Below, piece by piece: positions 46,675 to 58,741 of a DNA stretch of 64,000 nt (the stretch's first letter is position 1; every line of letters begins with the position of its first letter). The translations under genes were made by a program, and so were the position numbers. Under the pieces are notes generated by a model. That model saw nothing but the letters and a program-made list of their open reading frames with translations, was not told the DNA's origin and ran no database searches. This DNA comes from Liolophura sinensis (taxonomy: Eukaryota; Mollusca; Polyplacophora; Chitonida; Chitonidae), in the NCBI RefSeq assembly GCF_032854445.1, contig NC_088301.1, forward strand, positions 12,024,281-12,088,280, in the 5' to 3' direction.

Positions 46675-49600
46675 GGAGCAACTGAAGTATTTGTGTTAGG
46701 TTGGCATTAGTTCGTACAGCAGTTGTACAGAAGTGAGTGCGACTGGCCTTGAACCCTGACGTCTGTAGCACAGAGATGACCTTGGATGTTCTGAAATCAT
46801 AAAGGGCAAATTTTCTGTAAGCTTTATGGGCAACCAGCTTATGGTAATATCAGATCAACAAACAGTGTAATGCAATCATTCATTATCCTCAGCATAAAAT
46901 ATAAACATACAAAATATTATAAATTTCAAATTTCAGGAAAATTAAAATGCAAGGTGGAGTATGCAATAAAAAAATAAGAACAAATATTTATTTATTTACA
47001 CAAGTGTTACTTAAAATCGTAACTTCCTGAGCGTGATGTATGTATCTATGTATGCTTGGGGTTTAATGATGTACCTCACAATTTTTGAGTCATATGAGGA
47101 GTCGTCCTTATGTGTGTGTATATATACCCACAGGTAATCGAGTCCATGCCATTGAGGTGTTGCCAAATTCAAGTATCATTCCAAAAACATCAGACATGAC
47201 AACCCAACCTGTCACGTTTCCTTGCTCTATCATTCTCGGTGCTGAGTGCCAAGTGAGGCAGCAGCACCATTTTAAAGCCTTTGGTATGGTCTGACCCGTG
47301 TTTGACATCAGGTGACTCAATCTCAGGGAGGATGCTCTAAGCACTAGGTCACTTAAGCGGTTTCCCCATGTGTGACATACATGTACTGTAAATGGCCTAC
47401 AATTTCACCCACTAAAGTGCATTTTAAGAGGCAAATAAATGTCACGGAACAATCAACAGAACTCTCAGAATCAGGAAATATGGGTGAGTTAAACCATGGA
47501 TGAATTTTATGGTCATTTCATAGGATACACCAATTTTATACTGCTGATTGTCTCCATGTTGCTTACTGTCATCACAAACAGTAGGAGTGGGGAAATCCAC
47601 AAATTTACTCTTCATGACCGGTATTGAACCCATACATCATGCGTCCTAAATGTAGCAATTTAAGAACAACCATCGTATAAACCATTCGACTCCCCCTCCT
47701 TCCTACTGAGATCTTTCATCATGAATGAACATCATCATCTTTACTTATTTATTTTACTTGACTTGTGTTTTACGCCCTAGTCAAGAATATTTCACTTATA
47801 CAACGGCTGGCAGCATTATGGTAGGGGGGGGAACACCGGGCTGACCCACAACCATCAGCAGTTTGCAGACAGACCTTATCATCTATATACAGAGCTTTTA
47901 AAACCACATGAACAAGTCTCTGGATTTACAGATATATTCTGACAGTTCATACACTAACGGGTCAGGCCATCATTAAAAATATGTCCACTGAGCACAATCC
48001 GATTGATCCTAAACAGGAACCCTACTCCTACTTTAGTTTTATAGATTTTTTTTCTTCTATTTGTTAATTTCTTCTTCAATAGCTGGATTTAAAATCAAAA
48101 AGACCCTACTGACCTAACATATTTTTTAATGTAATAATGTAAGGTTATGCCCAACAAAGACTTTTTTTGATGATCATGTGCACTACCACTTACTTTGGCA
48201 AGTTCAGCCCAGGTAGCTTCTTTTTGTGGAGGTCATAATAAAACATGGGGCAGGGTATAGCAGCTAAGTCCAGATTTGGAACCAGTGTCTCTGTGCCTGT
48301 GTCACACAGTTTGGCTCGCTTTGGAGCGTTGATGGTGTCATCTGTTCTGTCAGTCACTTTAGGGTCATCCTCAAGGTCAGTTTTATGACTGGTTGAATTA
48401 CACTCAGTCTGGCAGCAGCTTGCTGCATTTGTACCCGACAGCTTCACACAGCTCTGTCTCTTTCCACTTTGCAGTGTCACACTCTCCCTGCGGTTTTCTG
48501 TCCTCTGCACAGCCGCCATGGCGTTCAGTGAGCTTTGTGTTGCACCATCTGTGGCCACCATGGGGATTATTTCAGATTCTCCTTGCCTGCTTGCCTTCAG
48601 AATTTCCTCAATATGTTGTAAAACTTTCAAATGCTCACTGACAGAGTTTGGACAGACTGCTTCAAGAAGCAATGTCGACAGTAAAGTCACAACAGCTTTG
48701 CTCAGATTTTCTGACACAGCTTCTCTGAACATCTTCTCCACAAATGTGGCATCGAACAAACTACCACACCTGAATGAAGTTAAAAAACAAGACAATGATT
48801 TGCACATTAAACACAGGGCATACCTTCACCACCACCATCAGGTCTGGTTTGATACGTGTATTACATACAAGATTAAGTTTGAAATTCATCCCAACAAAAT
48901 GGATGAGAGAACCTATTAACCCCCAGCTTTATGTTAAACAAAGGTAATTCCAAGTTTCTACAGCTGATAATTTATTTTACTAAACTTTATTCTTTTCACC
49001 AAATTCTTTATTCAAACAGTTTTTTTTCCAGCTCATACATAAATGTACACGAATATACTGATAAATACTGTACTTTTTGTGGTAAAAAGCTTATATATAC
49101 AAACACATACTGAAAAATACTGTACTTTTGGTGATAAAAAGCTTATATATACAAATACATACTGAAAAATACTGTACTTTTGGTGATAAAAAGCTCATAC
49201 ATACTAAAAAATACTGTACTTTTTGTGGTAAAAAGTTCATATATACAAACATATGCTGAAAAATACTATACTTTTTGTGACAGAAAAGCTCCAACTAGAA
49301 AGGTAAAAAGTCTATAATGGCAAACAATAACATCTTTAGTCATTGTGTATAATACAGTATCACTGTTTGCAAGTGTCGAATATGGCAGCAGAAAGGATAC
49401 ATAGTAAGACATGGTATAATCACAGTAAACCTCAGTGGGTGTGGAGGAGGAAGGAGAGGGTGGGGACTGGGAAGTGATGGGTGTATTGAGGGGGAGAGGG
49501 TGGGGACTGGCGAGTGTTGGGTGTTTTGAGGGAGGAGAGGGTGTGGACTGGGGAGTGTTGGGTGTTTTTGAGGGGGGAGAGGGTGGGGACTGGGGAGTGT

Positions 49601-52600
49601 TGGGTGTTTTTGAGGGGAGAGAGGGTGTGGACTGGCGAGTGTTGGGTGTTTTGAGGGAGAGGGTGGGGTCTGGGGAGTGTTAGGTGTTTTGAGGGGGGAG
49701 AGGGTGGGGACTGGGGAGTGTTGGGTGTTTTTGAGGGGGGAGAGGGTGTGGACTGGCGAGTGTTGGGTGTTTTGAGGGAGGAGAGGGTGGGGTCTGGGGA
49801 GTGTTGGGTGTTTTGAGGGAGGAGAGGGTGTGGACTGACGAGTGTTGGGTGTTTTTGAGGGGGGAAAGGATGGGTGTTGGGGGCTGGATTGTACATGCCA
49901 CTTATTAATTCCACTCTCATCCAGCATTCACCACCACTTCAGTCAACAGACAATATGGCATATCTAACTTGTATTTGGACATATGTAAACTAGCTAACAG
50001 AAAATATAGCATACTGACACTTTTGTATTTGGACATAGGCATGATAGGTAAAGTATCAATTTGCGAAAAATACTTTTTTTACAAACAAGAAAACCAGGTA
50101 GAGTACATGTCTTACCACAAAGGTCCAATGAGGACAGCTGTTCTCCCAGCTGTATCTTTGTGACAACAACAAGGCAAAGCATCATACGGATTATCTATAA
50201 CATCCAAATCAAAAATATGTCACTTCATACTTCACCTACATGTACATGATGGCTGTCAGTTGCATGGGTGGGGGTCGAGCCGAGTTCCAGAAGTAAATCA
50301 CAAACCTTGCCACATGTAACATAACATTTTTCATCCATACCGCATGATTTATATGTCATGATATTGATGGAAGGCAGATGATCTCCAAAAACCCTCCAGG
50401 TACATGCAACATAAACCTCATCAGTCATACTAGCACTGTTGATCGAGTATTGCCAACAAGGCCCAGAAAATAATAGAGGCAAATAAATCTATACAACTTT
50501 CTGTTTAATAATTAGTGAGTCTAAGTGATTCAAGAACAAGGACCTTAAATAGACCTATTGGTTGTGGATGCATAGCTATCTTTACTCTTGGGGGATTCCC
50601 TTCCTATATGGCGCTAAGCTCACCTGTGAGGTGCTGTGAGGGGGGAAAACTAACCCGTTCTCCACATATCTGACAGTGGACGACACTGCATACAGACTGG
50701 ACACAGCTATCAGCAGACACAGCGCCTCGCCTCACTCTCAAGCCCACAATCAGGAAATGATCCTTGTTGACTGCGTACAAGACCTCCACGCCTTTACTGC
50801 ACTGAGCTGCAGCCCTGACAACACAGGCAGAATGCTAAGTAGGGCAGCACCCAATTACCTCCCTTGAGGTCACTCTCCCATTTAAGAGGTGCATGTGGTG
50901 TAGGTGTAAGCTGTAGTTAGGCGGGACCTCAGAAAATGGCTAATGGCTAGTGCTGAAGTTAAATCGGAATAAGCTAGTTGAAGACTAAGTTTTAAGGCAG
51001 CTTTTAGTTTTGTAAACCTGTTTGGAAGCCCAGGATTAACATTATGCATCTTTTAATCCATTCAAAGATATTTCAAAAATTATGACCCTAATTAAATACC
51101 ATAGACAAAATTGGCGACCTCTGTCTAATCTTATATATTCTACCTTTGAGCTGAAACCCATCAACTTCATTTGAGATTTCTCTTCATTTCTGCAACTCTC
51201 AAAGATTGATATCATGTTTTTTTTTTTTTAACATTCTGTTGTCTAGAAAATATTTGTGACTGTCGTGATATAATCTACATCGTGCATGCTTTAATAGGCA
51301 AGCTTATTAGTTTCAAGCCTCAAAAACTAATCTCGCCTTACGTCACAGTAACAAGGGAGGTCATTCAGAGCAGGCCCAGTGAGACGCTAATTTGTGACAT
51401 TAATACCAAAATTATTACAATAAACTTAAGGCTATGAAAACAAAATATTAAATTTGTGACATTAATACCAAAATTATTACAATAAACTTAAGGCTATGAA
51501 AACAAAATATTAAGGTAAATATAAACCACAAACACAGACAAAGTCAGACCAACCTTACAGAACTCTTTGTTGAGAACAACCCATTCACAAAAAAACAGGC
51601 TAGATCGGTAGGAATTTTTTTTATTACGGCTAACGAAAAAGATAAAGGTTTTAACGAAATTAAAGTGAGGAATGAAAACTATTTTCTTTTATTTTTTTAG
51701 AATTTCTGCTTGTCCATAGAAAAGCATTTAAACTGGGATAAAATACTGTGGCCTTTTTGGATAACAAGTAGGTAAATTAGGTCATCACCTTACTTCTTCA
51801 TACTAAAGAAATGTGTGATTTCTTTAGGCAGAACACTCTGAAAATGGTTAATTACTATGAAATCAACTTAAATTAACTACCTTTATGGGATCGATCAACG
51901 GGTGCTGAAAATGATGTAAAAACCTGGCTTCTGCAACATTTCATGGTTGAGAAAACTAAAATGCTGAAAGATTTTTCTGGGCAAAGTTCTCTATGGACTT
52001 TTGGTTGAGGCACATATTTTTTACTTACCATTCACTAATATAACAGTTCTCTAATCAAGGGGAAGGAACTCCCTATGCACTTGTAAGTTGAAGAAGTTTG
52101 ACAAAGAACTAGACTTTTAGTTGCTAGTTAATACACTTCAGATATCGCATGGCAGTTCAACATAACACATATGATCTGACCTATAATAAAGAATACATAA
52201 TCTGAAAGCAGAGAGTAAGTATCCTTTGACATCATTTATTCATTTATGAAGCATTTTTCGCTTCTAGGATGGCTTATAGGACAGCTAAAGAAATGTTTGA
52301 ACTCAATTTTCTCCATGTCAGGTCAAGAGTTAATCGTCTGCGACAAGAATTTTGTATAAGCCAAGTGAGTCATAGAGCGAATTTTCCATACACTGCCAGT
52401 GTAAGCGTTCGTTGCATATCTCTGCAGCTAGATTCTTAACAAATCCAACACACAATTACCAACGTGTATTCTGTCTCGACTCAGCCAGAAGCAAAGGGTC
52501 ATGACTGCTCTCGTCACAACAAAATCAAACCAAATTATTAATGCCTGCTGTAAATCTTTATGTTCCATCCGCCATAATTTGGCAATTCTAATCCCAGAAT

Positions 52601-55600
52601 GCATCTTGAACAGAAAAATCAGCAGGGCTTTTGTGGCTAATAGGAAAAAACACAGGGTTAGGTTGCAATGTCTGCAGACATACTGGGCCCTCACATCATG
52701 ACTTGTCAGGGTAAAGCGGAGTTCTTACCATGTCTGCTCAATTCTTAACCACGGAGTGGCTAAAAGTAGAAGTACAGATACACATCTTGTTGTAAAGGTT
52801 ACCTGACTGCTGCAGCAATGAGCACCCGGGCCCCAGCCTCCTGGACATACTCGGTCTTGACGACGTTAGCTGCGTAATTCCTGAAGGCCACATTAGCATT
52901 CTTGGCCAGGAGGGAACCCAGGTCAGTGGCTACCACACAGATCAGTCCATTGTTACGCATGTTAGTGAAGGCCGCTGTCAGGTACTTAACAGGGCAGCCG
53001 AATGGGTCCAGATGTCTACGAACAAAGTCACGCACAAAGACATCTTAAACGACATTAAAATATGTACTATCAAAATAAAAAAAAACCCCAAAAAACCCCA
53101 CAAAAAAACAAACATGAAGTTGTTCGTAGCAAAACAGCTTAAATAAACATAAGATGCCAGTGTTAGCTTGTCTTACATGAAATCAAAAGCTTCCATACTC
53201 ATGTCCATGAAACTGACTATTTCCATATGTAATAAATGAGATTCTTTTACAAGTGTTAAACCTTTCATATGAATCTATGCATATGTACCAAATGGGGTGG
53301 TCTTACATGAAATCAAAAGCTTCCATATGTAACAAAACAGAGTGTTAGCTTACATGAAATAAAAGACTATCATACATTTAACTAATGGGGTAGTCGTTAT
53401 TTGAAATAAAATTTCCATATGTAACACATGGGGTGGCCTTACATGAAATCAAAAGCTTCCATATGTAACAAAACAGAGTGTTAGCTTACATGAAATAAAA
53501 GACTATCACACATTTAACAAATGGGGTAGTCGTTATTTGAAATAAAATTTCCATATGTAACACATGAGGTGGCCTTACATGAAATCAAACGCTTCCATAT
53601 GTAACACATGAGGTGGCCTTACATGAAATCAAACGCTTCCATGTGTAACACATGAGGTGGCCTTACATGAAATCAAACGCTTCCATATGTAACACATGAG
53701 GTGGCCTTACATGAAATCAAACGCTTCCATATGTAACACATGAGGTGGCCTTACATGAAATCAAACGCTTCCATATGTAACACATGAGGTGGCCTTACAT
53801 GAAATCAAACGCTTCCATATGTAACACATGAGGTGGCCTTACATGAAATCAAACGCTTCCATATGTAACACATAAAGTGGCCTTACATAAAATCAAACGC
53901 TTCCATATGTAACACATGAGGTGGCCTTACATGAAATCAAACGCTTCCCTATGTAACACATGAGGTGGCCTTACATGAAATTAAACGCTTCCATATGTAA
54001 CACATGAGGTGGCCTTACATGAAATCAAACGCTTCCGTATGTAACACATGAGGTGGCCTTACATGAAATCAAACGCTTCCATATGTAGCATCACACTGAC
54101 ATCACACTGCTTGACACAGATCTCATTCCTTTCCTGTGGCTCAAATGGTAATCCGGGAATTCGAGTAAATTCTAAAATAAATGGTTTGGGAACAAAGCCA
54201 TTTGAAATGGAGTTACCCATAATGCTTTGCACACAGATTTCATCTCTCTCCGTGATGGTCACATGACAGAATTTGCCAAATCTTGTTTTCCACTGCATGC
54301 CTGCAACACCTATATATATAACAGAAAGGTATGATATTAAAATGCTGTAATGGAAAATCAATATACTGAAATAGGAACAAAAGAAACAAGGGGTTGTGTA
54401 TTCTGACAAGTAAGAAAGTTTAATGAGGCTGCACCTGTATATTTAGTGAAGAGCCCAGCTGAAATAATTTGTTAGCGCACAAGATATACAGAGCATAGCC
54501 GATGAAATTCAGAACAGACAAACACACAAGTACTTTAATATCTGTGCATAAAAGTCACTGCTTTCCACTGCATTTTTCAAATGAGACATTTTACTTTATT
54601 CTGATTGATTTATAAACCTTACAGGACCACTTTAGTAAGAATTTTTGTGAAATTTGCTCAATTTCTGATCAGATAAACTGAGGAGTTGGCATCTAAAGTA
54701 TGTTTTATGACCTTCAAATGCTTCTGAAAGTGCATTAGTCCATACCAAACTGCAGGTAAAATACAAAATGTAATATTAGGCATTCTGGTCTGCCATCTGA
54801 GGCCAGGCCTGGACATCCCTCTCTTCCACTCCAGCACAACCCAAACCCTCAGAAGAAACAGAGTAAGAATTCCTCTCAAAATTGTCTGACATGAAAAAAA
54901 TCTATTTCAAGTTTTCCTTACCGTTCAGTAAGGTTATGCATTACTAGAGACATCAATAATTTGAATTCCTTCATCTGCATATTATGCATGTAGACTGTAC
55001 CTGAGGCTCCGAAGGCATCCAGACAATTCACAGGTGACTGATGACCACACTCCTTTATAAATGCTCCAAGAGTTGCCAAAACAAGTTCCCTGAACAGTGA
55101 GAAATAATTTGAAATCATGATCAAAGTCACAGGATGATGGGGTCTTCTGGTATCCTCTACTACATGTACTTGTACACTAACATACAACTTCAAAGTGCAC
55201 AGATTTTTGTCAAGTCTGTAGCACACTTTGTATCCATCATGTGCTAGTAGAGTCAAAATACTAATGAACTTTTTCTTTTCTGTTGTGCAGCTCTACACAA
55301 GCCAAGTGAGTCGTACTCCTGGTAGAGTAGTTATGATATGATTTTGATCTTACTTTTTTGGTTCCCATTACCTAAAGTTACTCTGTAAACTCTGTTAAAT
55401 TTATCATTTAATTTCTTCAATTATTTGTGTGTGTATGTTGGTTTTATTGTTGAGGTGATTCCCATTAGGCTAATGGAAATCCTTGTAAAACAAATTCGGA
55501 GGGATAACATTTGAAATCTTAGAATACACAGAGCATCACTGTCAAGGCATGCCCATTAAGTAAACGCAAAAAGCTGAAATAATCAGTGTGCTCATGGTAA

Positions 55601-57163
55601 TTAGAATTAGCATAACACACATTATTTATTTCATTTGGTTGGATATTTACGCTGTACTCATTTCACTTTTTACACAGAATATTTCACTTATATGACTGTT
55701 ACCAGCATTATAGTGGAACCATGTAACGTTTGGAGTGACAGGGAACAGCACATGCCTCCGACCAAGCACAGTCATAAAAGAGAAAAGGGACTCAATGAGA
55801 TGAAAATTACAAAACTGTGTATTTGATTTGACTTTAATATCCAGCACTTTTTGACCCAAGCACTTGTTTGATCGAAAAGATTATCTCAGTGACACCTTAC
55901 TTTCACTGATCATACAAAACACACACACGCCCACTTGTAACATGCACAATTAAGTCCACTGCATACAAGCTATACCTGTACCTCTGACTTCTAGTATTGC
56001 AGCTAAAAGTTACAGACACAAATTCAAGAAATGGGTGTCAGAATTAGGACAAAAAAGGATAATTTGACGCTGTTCACTTTATATCTTGGCTATAATGTTG
56101 CCCGCTTCCTTTTCCAGATTTACACGTAAGCTAAACAAAGAGTATTTTGATTTTAATTTATTTTGTCAAGCATATATACCGGTCTTTTATAATGTTTTTC
56201 GCAGCAAGCAATTTGTCCAGTTTTGTGTATGCAATGTGGAGAGAGCTTAACTGTATTCTCGTATTTTTGTAGTACATAATTTACATAATACCTACTCCAT
56301 TTAGAATAGATTGATCATAGCCATGAAGGCTTCCACGGTATACGTTCCTCGGCTACTGCTGCCATGTGGAGCAGTGGGAAGACGGCGGCATTTGCAGAGG
56401 AGTGTATACTGTGGAAGCCTTCATGGTTATAATTAATCTATTCTAAATCGAATAGGGACATATGGTGGTGGTGGGTGCGGAAAGCAAGTCTTTAGGTTGG
56501 TGTTATTTATTTTCACGAGACTTATTCAATAACAAAGACAATCGGCTTGGACCTTTGTTGAGTCCAAATTAACGTTACAAGCGTCGAGACTCCAACGAAG
56601 CTATCCAATATTGGAAAAGGAGTCTTTCGGCGCTAAAGCCTTCTCATCTTCGAAACAGCCTTGTTCGAAAGTAGGACTAAAAGGTTAAGGATTCAATAAA
56701 TGCCACATCGGCATCATCTCGGCCATATCGGTTATCGTGGTGATAGGGTTAAGGAAGTCAGAGCTCAAAACACGCTGACGGGCGGCTGCATTGAAGCAAT
56801 CATATCACAATTACCATTGGTTTAAATGGTAAGAGTATCCAAAGTAGGCAGCTACCGGGACAGCAGTCGACAGCCGTCTGCAAATTGCTACCTGTACGTC
56901 TGGAACACCGTTGAACTATCCCAGTCTAACCCACACGTGCTTTGTTTTGTTGTTGTTGTTGTTGCAGCAGCGACCAACACATCAAATGCATTCGCATGCG
57001 AAACCCACCTACAAGTTTTCATTCTCGGGTTAAAGAAGGGTTTAGCCTTTTCTGGAGTAGTGTAGCCATCCTTGACATGAATTGTAACTCCATTTTCCTC
57101 CAGATATTCACCCTTTACTACGGTATTAACTGCTGCATTAATTGTAGACAGGCATACCGCCAT
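46670..57163 (-). CDS. TRMT1L: TRMT1-like tRNA (guanine-N2) methyltransferase, complete, 8 exons
   Basis: Exons in transcript order: 57163-57009, 55089-55001, 54309-54063, 53015-52803, 50814-50624, 50194-50116, 48769-48194, 46790-46670. All introns are GT-AG, every phase joins, and the sum is 1671 bases (556 aa). The ATG at 57163 has a strong Kozak context (AAGAATGG). Landmarks in order: FFNPRMKTCREL; SAM-binding LDAFGASGVAGMQW; catalytic-region FDFIHLDPFG (split by intron 3); VATDLGSL; AAAVRAAAQCSKG; a zinc-binding set CQIC...LPCCCH; GRTAVLIGPLW; FYYDLHKKKLPGLNLPK; SGFKASRTHF near the end. These match vertebrate TRMT1L rather than TRMT1. Family role: SAM-dependent methylation of a guanosine N2 in tRNA; human TRMT1L is reported to act on tRNA-Tyr. 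The N-terminal zinc-finger extension of vertebrate TRMT1L is absent, and the C-terminal tail is short. Confidence 0.93.
47120..47345 (-). repeat. SINE-B fragment in TRMT1L intron 7
   Basis: AAGTATCATTCCAAAAACAT and flanks match the SINE-B body in reverse orientation. The 78-aa ORF here is repeat-derived. Confidence 0.6.
47743..47890 (-). repeat. SINE-A, 3' half, in TRMT1L intron 7
   Basis: Tail-side TTTACGCCCTAGTCAAGAAT and body CAGCATTATGGTAGG, then a short G run and a diverged remainder. Confidence 0.75.
49098..49275. repeat. About 52-bp tandem repeat, 3-4 copies, in TRMT1L intron 6
   Basis: AATACTGTACTTTTGGTGAT followed by AAAAAGCTTATATATACAAA recurs with small changes. Confidence 0.8.
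49435..49872. repeat. G-rich about 42-bp minisatellite in TRMT1L intron 6
   Basis: The unit contains GAGAGGGTGGGGACTGGGGA and GTGTTGGGTGTTTT, about 10 copies. Runs of G3-G4 separated by 1-6 bases fit a G-quadruplex pattern on the + strand, which is the template strand of TRMT1L. The 162-195-codon Pro-rich minus ORFs are artefacts of the repeat. Confidence 0.9.
51389..51512. repeat. Exact 62-bp tandem duplication in TRMT1L intron 4
   Basis: 51389-51450 and 51451-51512 are identical (start AATTTGTGACATTAATACCA), implying a very recent duplication, or an assembly artefact. Confidence 0.9.
53165..54088. repeat. 44-bp minisatellite made of the TRMT1L exon-3 splice donor
   Basis: From 53551 to 54088, twelve near-identical 44-bp units (AAATCAAACGCTTCC every 44 bases from 53581 to 54065). 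Between 53165 and 53550 are older, looser units in about 128-bp blocks. On the minus strand each unit holds the exon-3 end (GAAGCGTTTGATTTCAT), then GTAAGGCCACCTC. The right-most unit is the functional exon end (54063) and donor (54062). Confidence 0.93.
55624..55735 (-). repeat. Diverged SINE-A 3' fragment in TRMT1L intron 1
   Basis: TTTATTTCATTTGGTTGGAT, then GCTGTACTCA and ATATTTCACTTATATGACTG. A short insertion doubles the ATTTCACTT part. Confidence 0.6.
56301..56446. mobile_element. 146-bp MITE-like palindrome in TRMT1L intron 1
   Basis: The first 50 bases (TTAGAATAGATTGATCATAG onward) are inverted, with few mismatches, at 56397-56446 around a 46-base loop. No coding capacity; no clear target-site duplication. 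Confidence 0.75.
56690..56760 (-). repeat. LINE tail fragment in TRMT1L intron 1
   Basis: AATGCCACATCGGCATCATC and CGGCCATATCGG match the end of the LINE at 33037 in the same (minus) orientation. Confidence 0.6.
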
Positions 57164-58734
57164 TCTTACAATTACTTCCCTATAAAAAGTCGCAAAGTTG
57201 CCTCCCCTTAACAGTATCACAAAGAACTTTCAATTTCTTCCGTAATAACGATAGATTGTAGCTCACGTGCTTAAAGACAAACCATAGCACTTAAAACGTT
57301 TTAATGGCAGAACAGACGCTCAACAACGATTGGTAAGACTGTACTGATCTTGGCCACACATTCTTGAGATTGAACTGCGTTGTCCACTCCTGACTTATAC
57401 AGCTGCAGCCGGCATTGTGGTTGGAGAAAACCGGGCAGAGCCCAGGGCAAACCCACGACCACCCGCAGGTTGCCAGAAGACCTTACTATGTACACCAAGG
57501 CAAAGCTTTGCTGACAAATGAATGCTCTCATGGAATGGTAAAGTAAACACATCAGAAACCACACCAAGAATTAACACAGTTGAGATCCATTGAACAAGAC
57601 CTTCTCACCCAGCAAATACATTCATCAGGAACCAGAACTAAATCCACAGTTTCATACTGTAAAGCTATTTTTTTTCATTTTATAGGCATGGTGCCTCAAT
57701 GAAAAGGAAGTATTCATTCTAGTCAAGCTTTTGCTCCTGCAGAATTTCAAAATGTGCAGTATTCCAACCTTCTCATTGCACAGTCGTAATCATTATGGAA
57801 TTATCCAATTTTCATATATGCAAAATAATCTCACCCAGTGATTAAAATCTTGATAATTTTTTGTTCAATATTTTAATGCATCTTAACTAAATGTACTAAC
57901 ATTTATCTTCAGTATTCAGTGCTATATGGTTGCAGTCTTTCTTCATACACTTAGCGCTTTCTTATGAACATTATTATTGCTAGGCCTGCAAGGGGATGGA
58001 ATGAGGAGTACAAGAAAAGTCAAAAGTTCAAAGATTTAATATACGGCTTCTCGGCTTTTATTGATCAAAACAGTTTTGTTTTTTACAGACAGGCAATTTG
58101 TGGAAATGTATGATATGACACAACTGGGGTAAATTTAATAAATACATATCGCTATCAACAGTACAGTATCTGATACAAACTCAGCTGATATCTGAAATTG
58201 GTTTCGCTTCACAACTTTTCAGAAATGTGAATAGTGTAGTGTCAAGGTCTTAAACAACAAGTATCTGATTTGAATTTCAAAAACAGAAATTTTAGCAAGG
58301 GAAAACAAAGTCTGACAGAGACCTCTACACCCCATTGCTTACCCCCGGAAACACAAAATGATACCATAGTTCAGAGTTATTCCCCTTTTTGCACTCATGT
58401 TTACATGTTGTAACTTGTGGCATCAGATTTTGTTTCCCCTTTAATACAGGTCTGTCAAAGAAATAGCAGAAGAAAGGTGAAAATGTTCTCATTTGATGGA
58501 AAATGGTTAATTAATAGCATGATTATCAAACTGAAGGAATTCTTTCAAGAGACCTGCAAGAGACAAAAATCATCATCACAAACAACAAACACCCTTATCT
58601 CCCTCTTACAACAATCATGATAACCACCTCAAATTTTAACGGCAATGAAAAAATGAAAATAAGGTTTAGGCATTAACTGTATTTACAATGCAATGTTTTC
58701 AGAAAAAAAGGGGGCAATTGTTTGTGCACAGATT
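57164..58734. other. 1.6-kb spacer between SNRPA1 and TRMT1L
   Basis: It should hold the TRMT1L promoter and 5' UTR (minus strand). Nothing diagnostic is seen beyond the SINE fragment at 57405-57490. The 67-aa ORF at 58417-58620 is not supported. Confidence 0.4.
57405..57490 (-). repeat. SINE-A internal fragment upstream of TRMT1L
   Basis: AACCGGGCAGAGCCCAGGGC and CCACGACCACCCGCAGGTTG match the SINE-A body. Confidence 0.7.
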
Positions 58735-58740
58735 TTTATT
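58735..58740 (-). terminator. AATAAA one base after the SNRPA1 stop
   Basis: The minus strand reads ACC TGA G AATAAA. A transcript using this signal would have a very short 3' UTR. Confidence 0.5.
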
Positions 58741-58741
58741 C

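Noticed and set aside
46070-47344. Similar minus ORFs at 46070-46378 and 47108-47344 as a gene pair
   Set aside because: Their shared words come from two SINE-B fragments that also match 19110-19215.
49340-49927. 195- and 162-codon proline-rich minus ORFs
   Set aside because: Translation of the G-rich minisatellite inside a TRMT1L intron; parallel frames give similar repeats.
53551-54088. CRISPR-like regular array
   Set aside because: Units are contiguous 44-bp copies with no unique spacers, in a eukaryotic intron.
54059-54409. 116-aa stand-alone ORF
   Set aside because: Only 54063-54309 is coding; it is exon 3 of TRMT1L and the ORF ends run into introns.
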